DNA from: Streptomyces sp. AM 2-1-1
Lineage (GTDB): Bacteria > Actinomycetota > Actinomycetes > Streptomycetales > Streptomycetaceae
Reading direction: 5' to 3'
DNA length: 64,000 bases
Assembly (NCBI RefSeq): GCF_029167645.1
Contig: NZ_CP119147.1
Location: forward strand, 3,162,001 to 3,226,000
Position 1 is the first letter of the stretch; every line of letters starts with the position of its first letter. Below, in pieces: positions 18,434-26,829 of this stretch. A program made the position numbers and the translations under genes. Under the pieces are notes generated by a model. That model did not search any database. It had not been told where the DNA came from and was given only the letters and a program-made list of their open reading frames with translations.

Positions 18434-18931
18434 TCAGGGGGTGTGCGGCAGCGCGAGCCAGTCGGACCAGCTGATGTCGCGGCCCAGGCAGCGGGGGCGG
18501 CAAAAGGGCCACTCGGCGGCGATCCAGCGCGGCACGAGCGCGTCGAGGGCGCGCTCCACCTCGCCGCCGACCAGCTCGTCCACCACCCACCAGGAGATCT
18601 CCCCGTCGGCGCCGGTGCGCCCGGGCGGATCGATGTAGACGCAGCCGAGGAGCGCCGTCTCCGCCTCGTCCAGCAGGGCGTAGTTGAAGGACTGGTGCGC
18701 GGCTATCTCCTGCTCGTGGCGGAGCAGGTCGGCGCGGTCCTGTTCGTAGGTCATCGACGCGGGAGGCCAGTTCCAGGCCGGGCCGAAGGTCTTCCACAGG
18801 CTCTCCCGGGAGCCCATCACCGCGGGGTAGTCGATCGGGGTGTCCGCCTCCCGGATCGGCCGCAGGTGCACCGCGGTGCCGGGTACGGGTACGTGGACGG
18901 GGTGGACGAAGTCGTCGGGCAGCCAGCTCAT
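18434..18931 (-). CDS. GNAT-like N-acetyltransferase
   Basis: A 165-aa protein related to GNAT acetyltransferases. The N-terminal VHLRPIREADTPIDYPAV matches the usual first strand and helix. The central NYALLDEAETALLGCVYIDPP and EISWWVVDELVGGEVERALDA fit strands 4-5 around the acetyl-CoA site, but the Q/R-x-x-G-x-A loop is degenerate. ATG at 18931 (MSWLPDDF) is taken as start although no clear ribosome site precedes it; the frame is open to 18949. Substrate unknown. Confidence 0.75.
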   Translation of the reverse strand: MSWLPDDFVHPVHVPVPGTAVHLRPIREADTPIDYPAVMGSRESLWKTFGPAWNWPPASMTYEQDRADLLRHEQEIAAHQSFNYALLDEAETALLGCVYIDPPGRTGADGEISWWVVDELVGGEVERALDALVPRWIAAEWPFCRPRCLGRDISWSDWLALPHTP

Positions 18932-19058
18932 GGGGCCAGACGGTAACAACCGTACGGCGCGGGCGCAGTGGGGTTTTCGCGGCCCGGCCCGGACCGCACC
19001 GCGCGCGGGCGCACGGGTGACGGCTCACGGCTCACGGCTCACGGGTGGCGGCTCACGC

Positions 19059-19700
19059 TCACAGCCGGACGGTCGTGCCGGGCTCCGGCCGGTCGACCGC
19101 GATGCCGGTCAGGCCCTGCTCGCCTAGGAACCGCGCGGTGGATTCCCGCCCTAGGTCGCTGAGCATGAGTTCGTGGATCTGGATGACCCGCTCGGGCGCG
19201 ACGGCGCGGACGTAGTCGGCGGCCTCGCCGAGCTTGGTCCACGGACCGCTGGTCGGGAGCAGGAGGGTGCGCACGGGGGCGTCGGGCACGTGGTAGGCGT
19301 CGCCGGGGTGGTAGAGGGCGCCGTCGACGAGGTAGCCGACGTTGTCGGGGCACGGCAGGTCGGCGTGGATCGGCGCGTGCCGCCGGCCGTGGACGGTGAC
19401 GGTGACCGGGCCGACGGTGAAGGTGTCGCCCGCGGTGACGGCGCGTACGCGGCCGTCGTGGCCGCCGAGGGCGTCCGCGACGGCGGCAGTGCCGTAGACC
19501 CGCAGCTCGGGCCGGGCGCCGAGGGCGGCGGCGAGGAGCTTCCCGTCGAAGTGGTCGAAGTGGTCGTGGGTGATCAGCACGGCGTGGGCGGTGCCGACGG
19601 CCTCCGCCGCGTCCGGGGTGAGGGTGCCGGGATCGATGACGAGGCGGGTGCCCTCCTTCTCCAGCGTGACGCAGGCGTGGGCGTGCTTGGTGAGCTGCAC
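19059..19700 (-). CDS. MBL-fold metal-dependent hydrolase
   Basis: A 213-aa metallo-beta-lactamase-fold protein of the UlaG/L-ascorbate-lactonase-like group. It has the metal motif THDHFDHFDG (HxHxDH) at about residues 45-53 and the later HADLPCPDNVGYLVDGALYHPGD with His and Asp ligands. GTG at 19700 (VQLTKHAHACV) sits behind GGAGGGAC. The reading frame upstream stays open far past this but antisense to the MarR gene. It is divergent from that MarR gene, with two operator-like palindromes between them, so repression by MarR is likely. Substrate unknown. Confidence 0.9.
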   Translation of the reverse strand: MQLTKHAHACVTLEKEGTRLVIDPGTLTPDAAEAVGTAHAVLITHDHFDHFDGKLLAAALGARPELRVYGTAAVADALGGHDGRVRAVTAGDTFTVGPVTVTVHGRRHAPIHADLPCPDNVGYLVDGALYHPGDAYHVPDAPVRTLLLPTSGPWTKLGEAADYVRAVAPERVIQIHELMLSDLGRESTARFLGEQGLTGIAVDRPEPGTTVRL

Positions 19701-19738
19701 GGCGGGTCCCTCCGAAGAATGGTCGACAAGACAGAAAA

Positions 19739-19760
19739 ACTGTACACCTTGGTTGTACAA
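19739..19760. promoter_or_regulatory. Candidate MarR operator 1
   Basis: TGTACACCTTGGTTGTACA: imperfect palindrome with TGTACA at both ends, 40 bp upstream of the MBL gene. It shares GGTGTACA/TACAACC half-sites with a second palindrome at 19815-19831 in the same divergent gap. Confidence 0.5.
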
Positions 19761-19814
19761 ATGACGCGCGACCGGGAGAGTCGCCACCGGAGTTCCGCAC
19801 GGCGGATCGTGCGC

Positions 19815-19831
19815 CCAGGTGTACAACCTGG
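19815..19831. promoter_or_regulatory. Candidate MarR operator 2
   Basis: CCAGGTGTACAACCTGG: 17-bp near-perfect palindrome (one asymmetric pair), 26 bp upstream of the MarR start. Placement next to the regulator start suits autorepression. Confidence 0.5.
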
Positions 19832-19856
19832 TTGGCCAGTACGGTTGGATGGACCC

Positions 19857-20318
19857 ATGGACGACGCTGAAGACGCACGGCTCGCCGAGGAACTCCGCCT
19901 GACCGTGGGACAGCTGGTACGCGCGGTCCGCACCGCCGACACCATGCCCCCGGGCGAGGCCGCCGTCCTCGGCTACCTGGACCGCGGCGGCCCGCTGACC
20001 GCAGCCGACATCGCCCAGCGCAGGGGCGTCAGCCACCAGTCGGCCACCAAGGCCGTCAAGGAGCTCCTGGGCCAGGGCTTCGTACGGGCCGAGCCGCATC
20101 CCCTCGACGGACGCAAACTCCTGCTCCACCTCACGGCGGCAGGGACCGACCGGCTCGCACAGGAGCGCGGCAGGCGCGCGCAGTGGCTCGGCACCGCGAT
20201 CGAGGAGGCGCTCGGCTCCGACGACCGGGAGACGCTCGCGGCCGCGCTGCCCCTGCTGGCACGCCTCACCGCGCACCTGCGGTCCAGGTCCGGGATCCGG
20301 GGCGCTGCTACGGGGTGA
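19857..20318 (+). CDS. MarR family transcriptional regulator
   Basis: A 153-aa winged-helix regulator: dimer helix (LAEELRLTVGQLVRAVR), HTH (LTAADIAQRRGVSHQSATKAVKEL) and wing (EPHPLDGRKLLLHLTAAG, with the typical D-x-R). ATG at 19857; a weak GGATGGA precedes it. It is divergent from the MBL hydrolase and shares a 156-bp gap holding two palindromes. The 3' end overlaps the convergent DUF2786 gene by 11 bp. It probably represses itself and the hydrolase; ligand unknown. Confidence 0.9.
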   Translation: MDDAEDARLAEELRLTVGQLVRAVRTADTMPPGEAAVLGYLDRGGPLTAADIAQRRGVSHQSATKAVKELLGQGFVRAEPHPLDGRKLLLHLTAAGTDRLAQERGRRAQWLGTAIEEALGSDDRETLAAALPLLARLTAHLRSRSGIRGAATG

Positions 20319-21489
20319 TCCCCCGGCCCTCACGCCCGCCCACCCGGGCCCGGTCGGCGGCCTCGGTGCCGTGGGTCCAGCCGTCCAGGTCGGTGGCGCC
20401 GCGCACCCGGGTGGTCGTGGTCCGGGGGAACATCCGCTCCGCCTCCCCGGAGACCGCGACGTCACGGGCGGCCAGCACGGGCAGCAGCGCGTCGGCGCCC
20501 GGCCCGGCCGTACCGCCGGCCGCCGCCCCCGCCTCGGCGGTCACCCGGGCGGTGTCGGCGGCGAGCCGGTTGCCCAGGCGCTGGGCGTACGCCATCAGGA
20601 AGGACTGCCGGAACGTTTTGGTCCGCTTACGGCCGCCGGCCCGCTGCCCCGCCTCGGCCCGGGCCATGGCGGAGGTGCCCTGGACGAGCAGCGAGGTGAA
20701 GAGCAGCTCCACCGCCTCCAGATCGGGTTCGAAGCCGACGACCGTGGTGAAGCCGAGGTCGCCGTTCCACACCGCCTGGCAGCGGTTGGCCGAGGCGACC
20801 GCGTCGAGCAGGATCGCCTTGGCCGTCTCGTACGGGGCATCGACCCCGATCCGGCAGGCGCCGGGCCGGTCCCCGCTGTGGGTGCGCGCGGCGAGCAGCG
20901 CCTCGTCGATGCTGTGGCGGGCCATCAGCTCCTGCGCCTTGGTGGTGAGGGCCTCGGCCTCCTCCGGGTACTCCGTCCCCTCCGCCTTCGCCAGCAGCGC
21001 CCGGATGCGGGTGAGCATGCGCGGTTCGTCGTGCGTCGGCGGCGGGAGGTGCGGGTGGCCGGGGGCGCTCTCCCCGGGCGGCGGCCCGACCGCCTCCACG
21101 GCGGGGAGCCGCAGCAGCAGCCGGTAGAGCTCCAGCAGCGCGGAGGCGTAACCGAAGCGGTCGGGCCGGTTGCGCGGGACCGGCGGCGGCAGCTCGGCGA
21201 GCTGGGCGGACCAGCGGGGCGGGAGTGTCGCGTAGCGGGCGGTCTCGGCCGCGATCAGGGTGGCGACCAGGGCCGCCCGGTCCTCGTCCAGCTCCCTGCG
21301 CGTGAACCGTACGACGTCGGCGGGCTGCCAGCCCCGGGCCCAGGCACGGCGCAGGAACTCCTCGCCGCGCCGGTGCGCCTCGTCGTCGGCGTCCGGGGCG
21401 GCGGCGAGCAGCGACGCGCCGGTGTCCAGACCCGCGTCTCCCTCCGTGTACAGGGCCGCCGCGCACGCCTGGTCGATCACCGGTTCCAT
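20308..21489 (-). CDS. DUF2786 domain protein
   Basis: A 393-aa protein with a central DUF2786 segment (RIRALLAKAEGTEYPEEAEALTTKAQELMARHSIDE, about 165-205), a family of unknown function often seen in phage-related and actinomycete proteins. The rest is helical and Ala/Arg-rich, with no membrane segment. A nearby AMARAEAGQRAGGRKRTKTFRQSFLMAYA stretch suggests nucleic-acid or peptide contacts but is not diagnostic. It overlaps the end of the MarR gene. Family is certain, role unknown. Confidence 0.87.
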   Translation of the reverse strand: MEPVIDQACAAALYTEGDAGLDTGASLLAAAPDADDEAHRRGEEFLRRAWARGWQPADVVRFTRRELDEDRAALVATLIAAETARYATLPPRWSAQLAELPPPVPRNRPDRFGYASALLELYRLLLRLPAVEAVGPPPGESAPGHPHLPPPTHDEPRMLTRIRALLAKAEGTEYPEEAEALTTKAQELMARHSIDEALLAARTHSGDRPGACRIGVDAPYETAKAILLDAVASANRCQAVWNGDLGFTTVVGFEPDLEAVELLFTSLLVQGTSAMARAEAGQRAGGRKRTKTFRQSFLMAYAQRLGNRLAADTARVTAEAGAAAGGTAGPGADALLPVLAARDVAVSGEAERMFPRTTTTRVRGATDLDGWTHGTEAADRARVGGREGRGITP

Positions 21490-21517
21490 GAGGTCAGGGT
21501 AGGCGCTGCGCCGCCTC

Positions 21518-22441
21518 TCACCCCTCCTCGGGCAGCAGCACCAGCTTCCCGCGTACGTGCCCGGCCTCGCTGACCCGGTGCGCCTCGGCGGCCTCGGCCA
21601 GCGGGTAGGTGTGGTCGACCGGGATGCGCAGCTCGCCCAGGACCGCCCGCCGGGCGTTGGCGGCGAGACGTCCGGCGGACGGGCCGCCGCCCCCGGCGGA
21701 GAACGCCACCCCGAGTTTCGGGGCGTCCGCGTCCGCGATGGTGATCACCCGGTCCGTGGTCCCGCCCCGCAGCTCGACGGAGTCCGGCAGCGCGCCCCGG
21801 CCCGCCGCGTCGAAGACCGCGTCCACCCCCTGCGGGGCCACCGCGCGGACCCGCTCGACCAGCCCCGGGCCGTAGGCCACCGGCGTCGCGCCCAGCACCC
21901 GCAGGTAGTCGTGGTTGGCGGGGGAGGCGGTGCCGATCACCGTCGCGCCCCGGGCCGTGGCGAGCTGCACGGCGGCCGAGCCGACTGCACCGGCCGCGCC
22001 GTGCAGCAGCAGGGTCTCGCCGGCGCCCAGCGCCAGTTCGTCGAGCACCCGGGAGGCGGTCTCGGTGGCCACCGGCAGCGCGGCGGCCACCGCCCACTCC
22101 AGCTCCGCGGGCTTGTGGGTGATCTTCCCCGGGTCGGCGAGCACCTCGGTGGCGTACGCGCCGGTCTCGCTGTAACCGAGCACCTCGTCCCCGGGGGCGA
22201 ACTCCGTGACCCCCTCGCCGACCTCCTCGACCACGCCGGCGAACTCACTGCCCGGGGTCGCCGGGAGCGAGGTGGGGAACGCCTGCTCCATCCACCCCTT
22301 GCGGATCTTGTGGTCGACCGGGTTGACCCCGGCCGCCCGGACCCGCGCCCGGAGCCGGCCCGGTCCCACGCGCGGCCCGTCCACCTCGCGCAGCCGCAGC
22401 ACCTCGGGGCCGCCGAACTCCTCGAACACGATCGCCTTCAC
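21518..22441 (-). CDS. NADP-dependent quinone oxidoreductase (zinc-free MDR family)
   Basis: A 307-aa medium-chain dehydrogenase/reductase of the quinone oxidoreductase branch. N-terminal GroES-like part (MKAIVFEEFGGPEVLRLREV, then AAGVNPVDHKIRKG) and a Rossmann part with AAGAVGSAAVQLATARGATV. The catalytic and structural zinc cysteines of alcohol dehydrogenases are absent, as expected for this branch. It probably reduces quinones or enals with NADPH. It lies 28 bp upstream of the DUF2786 gene on the same strand, so the two may be an operon (oxidoreductase is first on the minus strand). Confidence 0.9.
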   Translation of the reverse strand: MKAIVFEEFGGPEVLRLREVDGPRVGPGRLRARVRAAGVNPVDHKIRKGWMEQAFPTSLPATPGSEFAGVVEEVGEGVTEFAPGDEVLGYSETGAYATEVLADPGKITHKPAELEWAVAAALPVATETASRVLDELALGAGETLLLHGAAGAVGSAAVQLATARGATVIGTASPANHDYLRVLGATPVAYGPGLVERVRAVAPQGVDAVFDAAGRGALPDSVELRGGTTDRVITIADADAPKLGVAFSAGGGGPSAGRLAANARRAVLGELRIPVDHTYPLAEAAEAHRVSEAGHVRGKLVLLPEEG

Positions 22442-22630
22442 GCCTGCTCCCTCACCGTCGCCCCCGCTGCCGATCCTCGCGGCTCCGCCCCGGGGATGCC
22501 TCCCGGAGGGCGCCGCACGGGGCCGGAAGGGCCGGGGACGCCCGGCGCCGGGAATCAGGGTGGTCAGGGGCGGTGTGCCAGGGGCGCTGTGCCGGGGCCG
22601 ATGTCAGTGGCCGGTGCCAGACTCGGTGCC

Positions 22631-24346
22631 ATGACGCAGCGGTGGGCCCTGGCCGGGGCGGAGGGCGGCGGCGCGCTGCTCGTGCCGCTGGAGCCGGACG
22701 GCCGCCCGGCGGGGCCGGTGCGCCACGAACCCGATCTCGTCGAGGCCGTCCGCTCCCGTCCCGGCGTGGTGCGCTGGGTGTGGCGCTCCACCACCGAGAT
22801 CTACCCCCCGCTCCTCGCCGCCGGCGTCCGCGTCGAGCGGTGCTACGACATCGAGTGCGCGGAGCTGCTCCTCCTCGGCCACGAGGGGCGGCTCGGCGAA
22901 CCCCGCTCCGCCGCCGCGGCGCTGGCCCGGCTGCGCGGCACCCCCGTACCCGCCGATCCGCCGCCCCGCAGCGCCGAACCCGGCGCGCAGTCCCCCCTCT
23001 TCGAACCGTCGGCCGGGACGCGGGTGCCGTTCGAGGGGCTGCTCGACGTCTACGCCGGCCAACTGCGCCGCCACGACGCGACCGCGCACCCGGACCGGAT
23101 GCGGCTGCTCACCGGCGCCGAGTCGGCAGGGATGCTCGTCGCCGCCGAGATGCACCGGGCCGGCATGCCCTGGCGGGCCGACGTGCACCGGGCGCTCCTC
23201 CGCGACCTGCTCGGCGAGCGGTACGCGGGCGGCGGCGAGCCCCGCAGGCTGGCCGAGCTGGCGGACCAGGTCTCGGCCGCGTTCGGCCGGCGGGTGCGGC
23301 CCGATCTGCCCGCCGATGTCGTCAAGGCGTTCGCCGGGGCCGGCATCAAGGTCACCTCGACCCGGCGCTGGCAGCTCGCGGGGATCGACCACCCCGCGGT
23401 GGAGCCCCTCCTCGCGTACAAGAAGCTCTACCGCATCTGGACCGCGCACGGCTGGAGCTGGCTCCAGGACTGGGTGCGCGGCGGCCGCTTCCGTCCCGAG
23501 TACACCCCGGGCGGCTCGGTCAGCGGACGCTGGACGACCAACGGCGGCGGGGCGCTCCAGATCCCGAAGGTGATCCGCCGGGCGGTCGTCGCGGACGAGG
23601 GCTGGCGGCTCGTGGTCGCCGACGCCGACCAGATGGAGCCGAGGGTGCTCGCCGCGATCTCCCGCGACCCGGGGCTGATGGACGTGGCCGCGCAGGACGG
23701 CGACCTCTACGCCGCCCTCTCCGACCGCGCCTTCCGGGGCGACCGGGACCAGGCGAAGATCGCCCTGCTCGGTGCGGTGTACGGCCAGACCTCCGGCGAC
23801 GGCCTGAAGAACCTCGCGGCGCTGCGCCGCCGCTTCCCGCTCGCCGTCGGGTACGTCGACGACGCGGCGAAGGCGGGCGAGGAGGGGCGTCTCGTACGGA
23901 CCTGGCTCGGGCGGACCAGCCCGCCGGCCGCCGGAGCCGGGGACGACGGTGAGGGCGGGACGGCGCAGGAAGGCGGCGCCGAGGAGGAGGACGGCGGCGC
24001 GGACGGCCGCAGGGGGTACGGATACACCCCCGGGTACGCCTCCTCCGACGCGCGGGCCCGCGGCCGCTTCACCCGCAACTTCGTGGTGCAGGGCAGCGCC
24101 GCCGACTGGGCGCTGCTGCTCCTCGCCGGGTTGCGCCGCACCCTCGCCGAGGAGGCGCTCCGGGCGGAGCTGGTGTTCTTCCAGCACGACGAGGTGATCG
24201 TGCACTGCCCCGCCGAGGAGGCGGAGCGGGTGGTGCGGGCGATCCGCGAGGCCGGTGAGTCGGCCGGGCGGATCGCCTTCGGCCGGACGCCGGTGCGGTT
24301 CCCGTTCACCACGGCGGTGGTGGAGCGGTACTCGGACGCCAAGTGA
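22631..24346 (+). CDS. Bifunctional 3'-5' exonuclease/DNA polymerase (family A)
   Basis: A 571-aa PolA-like protein, much shorter than Pol I because it lacks the 5' nuclease. Polymerase motif A is DADQMEPRVLA (about 335), motif B is QAKIALLGAVYGQTSGDG (about 375-392) and motif C is FQHDEVIVH (about 517), all with catalytic Asp residues intact. The N-terminal third corresponds to a degenerate exonuclease-like domain (YDIECAELLL). An acidic Gly/Glu insert (about 431-462, GGAEEEDGGADG) separates B from C. The repair or accessory role is inferred. ATG at 22631; convergent with the next membrane-protein gene. Confidence 0.9.
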   Translation: MTQRWALAGAEGGGALLVPLEPDGRPAGPVRHEPDLVEAVRSRPGVVRWVWRSTTEIYPPLLAAGVRVERCYDIECAELLLLGHEGRLGEPRSAAAALARLRGTPVPADPPPRSAEPGAQSPLFEPSAGTRVPFEGLLDVYAGQLRRHDATAHPDRMRLLTGAESAGMLVAAEMHRAGMPWRADVHRALLRDLLGERYAGGGEPRRLAELADQVSAAFGRRVRPDLPADVVKAFAGAGIKVTSTRRWQLAGIDHPAVEPLLAYKKLYRIWTAHGWSWLQDWVRGGRFRPEYTPGGSVSGRWTTNGGGALQIPKVIRRAVVADEGWRLVVADADQMEPRVLAAISRDPGLMDVAAQDGDLYAALSDRAFRGDRDQAKIALLGAVYGQTSGDGLKNLAALRRRFPLAVGYVDDAAKAGEEGRLVRTWLGRTSPPAAGAGDDGEGGTAQEGGAEEEDGGADGRRGYGYTPGYASSDARARGRFTRNFVVQGSAADWALLLLAGLRRTLAEEALRAELVFFQHDEVIVHCPAEEAERVVRAIREAGESAGRIAFGRTPVRFPFTTAVVERYSDAK

Positions 24347-24471
24347 GGGGCGGGCGGCGGGTTCCGGCCGGGTCCGTCGGCCGGGTCGTCGACCGGCAGC
24401 CGGGCGCCGGGCGCGACGCCCCGGGGAGCCCCGGACCGGGAGACCGCCCGCGGCGGGCGCAGGGAGAAGCA

Positions 24472-24499
24472 CCCGCACCGGACGTGGGTCCGGTGCGGG
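24472..24499. terminator. Bidirectional hairpin terminator
   Basis: A perfect 12-bp stem, CCCGCACCGGAC against GTCCGGTGCGGG, with a GTGG loop, in the 174-bp gap between two convergent genes (polymerase stop at 24346, membrane protein stop at 24521). Confidence 0.7.
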
Positions 24500-24520
24500 C
24501 CCTTCCGCCCCACCGGGCGC

Positions 24521-25858
24521 CTACTTCTTCGCCCGCAGCTTCAGCCACTCCGGCGAGGTGACCAGGGCGGTGAGCTCTTCGACGGAGAGCGCGGGCTCGG
24601 CCCGGGTGGCTGCCGCCGACTGCTGTGCCGCGTTGAAGGCCATGACGACGACCCGCATGCCGTCGGGGCGCATCGAGTCGACCGTCCACTGGACGACGCC
24701 CGCCCCGCCCTTCTCGCCCGCTCCCTGGCTCACCGCGAGCAGGGTGCCGTCGGGGAGCGTCTCGGCGCTGCCGTACAGCTCGCCGGCGACGTCCCGCATG
24801 TCGCGCTGGACGTTGATCCCGACGAGGGACTCGCCCTGCCCGTCGTCCACGACCACTTCGGCGTACTCCTCGCCGGCGGCGTGCGTCGAGCGGACCACCG
24901 TGACGTCGTCCGGGAGCAGCTTCAGGAAGGTGGGCATCAGGGTGGAGTAGTCGAGTGGGGGTGCGGGGCTCGGGGTGGGCGACGCGCCCGCGGTCGCCCC
25001 GGCCGGCCCGTCGTGGCGTTCCGCGACGAGCTTCTCCAGGCGCCGCACCAGGTCCGCCCATTTCTCCGACCGGGCCAGGGCGGTGAGCTGCCGCCGGGCG
25101 AGCGGCGGATTGGACCGGACGCGCTCCGGGCTGTCGTCGAGGACCCCGCTGTAGGCCCGGACGTCGACGGTGATCCCGTCCGCCGTCAGGGTGCGGAAGC
25201 GGTAGCCGACGAGGCTGTTGCCCTCGGAGGCGGTCAGGCTCTCCGTCGTCGTGCAGTCGGCGTCGTTCGCCCCTTCCCCGCCGGAGCCGGTGAGGGCCGA
25301 GCTGTCGACCGCGTCGTAGACCAGCACCGCGCCCCCCGGGGCCTCCTCGGTGTCGCCCGCACCGTCCGTGCAGGGGGACACCCGGGCCTTGCCGGGAAGG
25401 GAGCCCGGCGTCGGGTAGAGCGAGGCGGTGACGGTCGCCTCGCCCCCGCCGTCGTCGTACACCACCGCCGCCGACGCCACCACCTCGTCCTCCACGTCCC
25501 CCGTGCCGACGCCCGCACCCCCGGTGACCTTCCCGCCGGGCAGCAGCGAGGCCAGCGTCTCGACCATCTCGCTGCCGAGGACACCGCTCCCGGGGACCGC
25601 ACCCGGGGTGCCGGAGTGCGTACCGGACGCGAGCTCGGCGGCGGAGCCGGAGCCCCCGAGCGCTCCGGTCGCCATGCCGCCGCCCACGACGACGAGGGCG
25701 AGCGCCAGCGCACCACCGGTGACGGCGGCGATCCTGCGCCGCCGCACCCCGCGCCGGCCGATCTCGACCGCGCCGTCGAGCAGCGCGGTCCGGTCGGCGA
25801 GCTCGAAGGACTCGCCGGCGCGGCGGAGCTCTCCACTCAATTCGTCTTCAAAGGGCAT
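24521..25858 (-). CDS. Single-span membrane protein, likely partner of the SigE-type sigma factor
   Basis: A 445-aa protein. The N-terminal cytoplasmic part (MPFEDELSGELRRAGESFELADRT, residues 1-40) is followed by a basic patch (RRRR) and one membrane span (about 42-62). The rest is a large extracellular Gly/Ser/Val-rich domain with no known motif. The layout resembles anti-sigma or sigma-regulated membrane proteins. It is the next gene downstream of the sigma gene on the same strand (216 bp gap). The classical ZAS zinc motif is not present, so an anti-sigma role is only inferred. ATG at 25858. Confidence 0.75.
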   Translation of the reverse strand: MPFEDELSGELRRAGESFELADRTALLDGAVEIGRRGVRRRRIAAVTGGALALALVVVGGGMATGALGGSGSAAELASGTHSGTPGAVPGSGVLGSEMVETLASLLPGGKVTGGAGVGTGDVEDEVVASAAVVYDDGGGEATVTASLYPTPGSLPGKARVSPCTDGAGDTEEAPGGAVLVYDAVDSSALTGSGGEGANDADCTTTESLTASEGNSLVGYRFRTLTADGITVDVRAYSGVLDDSPERVRSNPPLARRQLTALARSEKWADLVRRLEKLVAERHDGPAGATAGASPTPSPAPPLDYSTLMPTFLKLLPDDVTVVRSTHAAGEEYAEVVVDDGQGESLVGINVQRDMRDVAGELYGSAETLPDGTLLAVSQGAGEKGGAGVVQWTVDSMRPDGMRVVVMAFNAAQQSAAATRAEPALSVEELTALVTSPEWLKLRAKK

Positions 25859-25994
25859 GACAGGGACACCACTTCTCGTCTGGAGGAGGCAAGGGGGTGG
25901 GGGAGTGGTTCGGGGCATCGGTGGTGCGGAGCGCGGTGGTGGGGGCTCCGGCGGATCGGCGGCGCGGTGTACGGGCGTTCGGGGGAGCGCCGCT

Positions 25995-26071
25995 TCGGGG
26001 TACCGGCGTACCGGCTTCCGGTGGATCGGCGTTCCGGTGGACCGGTGGATCGGCGTTTCGGTGGACCGGTG
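25995..26071 (-). repeat. Degenerate tandem repeat GGTGGA-TCGGCGTTTCC
   Basis: In the gap between the sigma gene and the membrane protein, units of the type TTCCGGTGGATCGGCG and GGTGGACCGGTG recur about four times with small changes. In translation they would give repeated I-H-R-S-T-G-T-P. It does not look like an open gene. It may be slippage-generated, or a structured RNA spacer. Confidence 0.5.
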
Positions 26072-26073
26072 CT

Positions 26074-26586
26074 TCAGTGGGCGACGAACTCGGCGAGGCT
26101 GCCGCCGAGCAGGGTGCGCAGCCGGGCCAACGCCCGTACGCACCGCGTCCGTACGGCCGCCGGGCTGACCCGGAGCGCCTCGGCTGTCTGTTCGATACTG
26201 CGGTCCTCCCAGTACCTCAGCACCACCACCGCCCGGTCCTTCGGGGAGAGCCGGTCGAGGGCGTCGAGCAGCGTCATGCGCAGGACCGGGTCCTCGCCCG
26301 CCCCCGGGTGCACCGCGTCCGGCACCTCCGCCACCGGGCGTTCACCGGAGGAGCGGCGCCTGCGGTGGGTGAGGAAGGCGCGGACGAGCACGGTCTGGGC
26401 GTAGGCGGCCGGGTTGTCGATCCGGTGGATCCGTCCCCACAGCATGTACATCCGGCCGAGCGTCTCCTGCACGAGATCCTCGGCGAGATGCACGTCGCCA
26501 CCGGTCAACAGCGATGCGGAGCGGTACAGATGACCCGCACACCCCGCCGCGAACTCCCTGAAATCCTCGACACGCGACTTCCTCAT
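26074..26586 (-). CDS. SigE-family RNA polymerase sigma factor (ECF)
   Basis: A 170-aa ECF sigma factor of the SigE/M-like branch common in Streptomyces. Region 2 is FREFAAGCAGHLYRSASLLT and AEDLVQETLGRMYMLW. Region 4 is ALDRLSPKDRAVVVLRYWED and VSPAAVRTRCVRALARLRTLL. The Pro/Gly-rich linker at about residues 85-100 is normal. The membrane protein downstream may sense and restrain it. ATG at 26586 follows GGGGGACCGG. No extra C-terminal domain. Confidence 0.92.
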   Translation of the reverse strand: MRKSRVEDFREFAAGCAGHLYRSASLLTGGDVHLAEDLVQETLGRMYMLWGRIHRIDNPAAYAQTVLVRAFLTHRRRRSSGERPVAEVPDAVHPGAGEDPVLRMTLLDALDRLSPKDRAVVVLRYWEDRSIEQTAEALRVSPAAVRTRCVRALARLRTLLGGSLAEFVAH

Positions 26587-26829
26587 CCGGTCCCCCGTCT
26601 CCCACGGCCCGTCTCACACGAACCGCGCCCCCGCACTCCTTCGACGCGGCGGCCCCCGCGGAATGTTTCACGCGAACCCCGGTGAAATTTCCGAGTGGTG
26701 GTCCGGGCGCGGCTCGGACGGCCCGCGCCGCCCCGGGTCGGGCGGGTCGCCCGCGCCGGGGCCGGGCAGCCGGAGCCGAGTTCCTCCCGCCGCTCCCCAT
26801 CCCCCCTGCGCGCGGGTAGGTTCGGCGCC

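Noticed and set aside
15958..18474. 838-codon plus-strand frame
   Set aside because: Antisense to the FUSC gene, whose membrane pattern is unmistakable.
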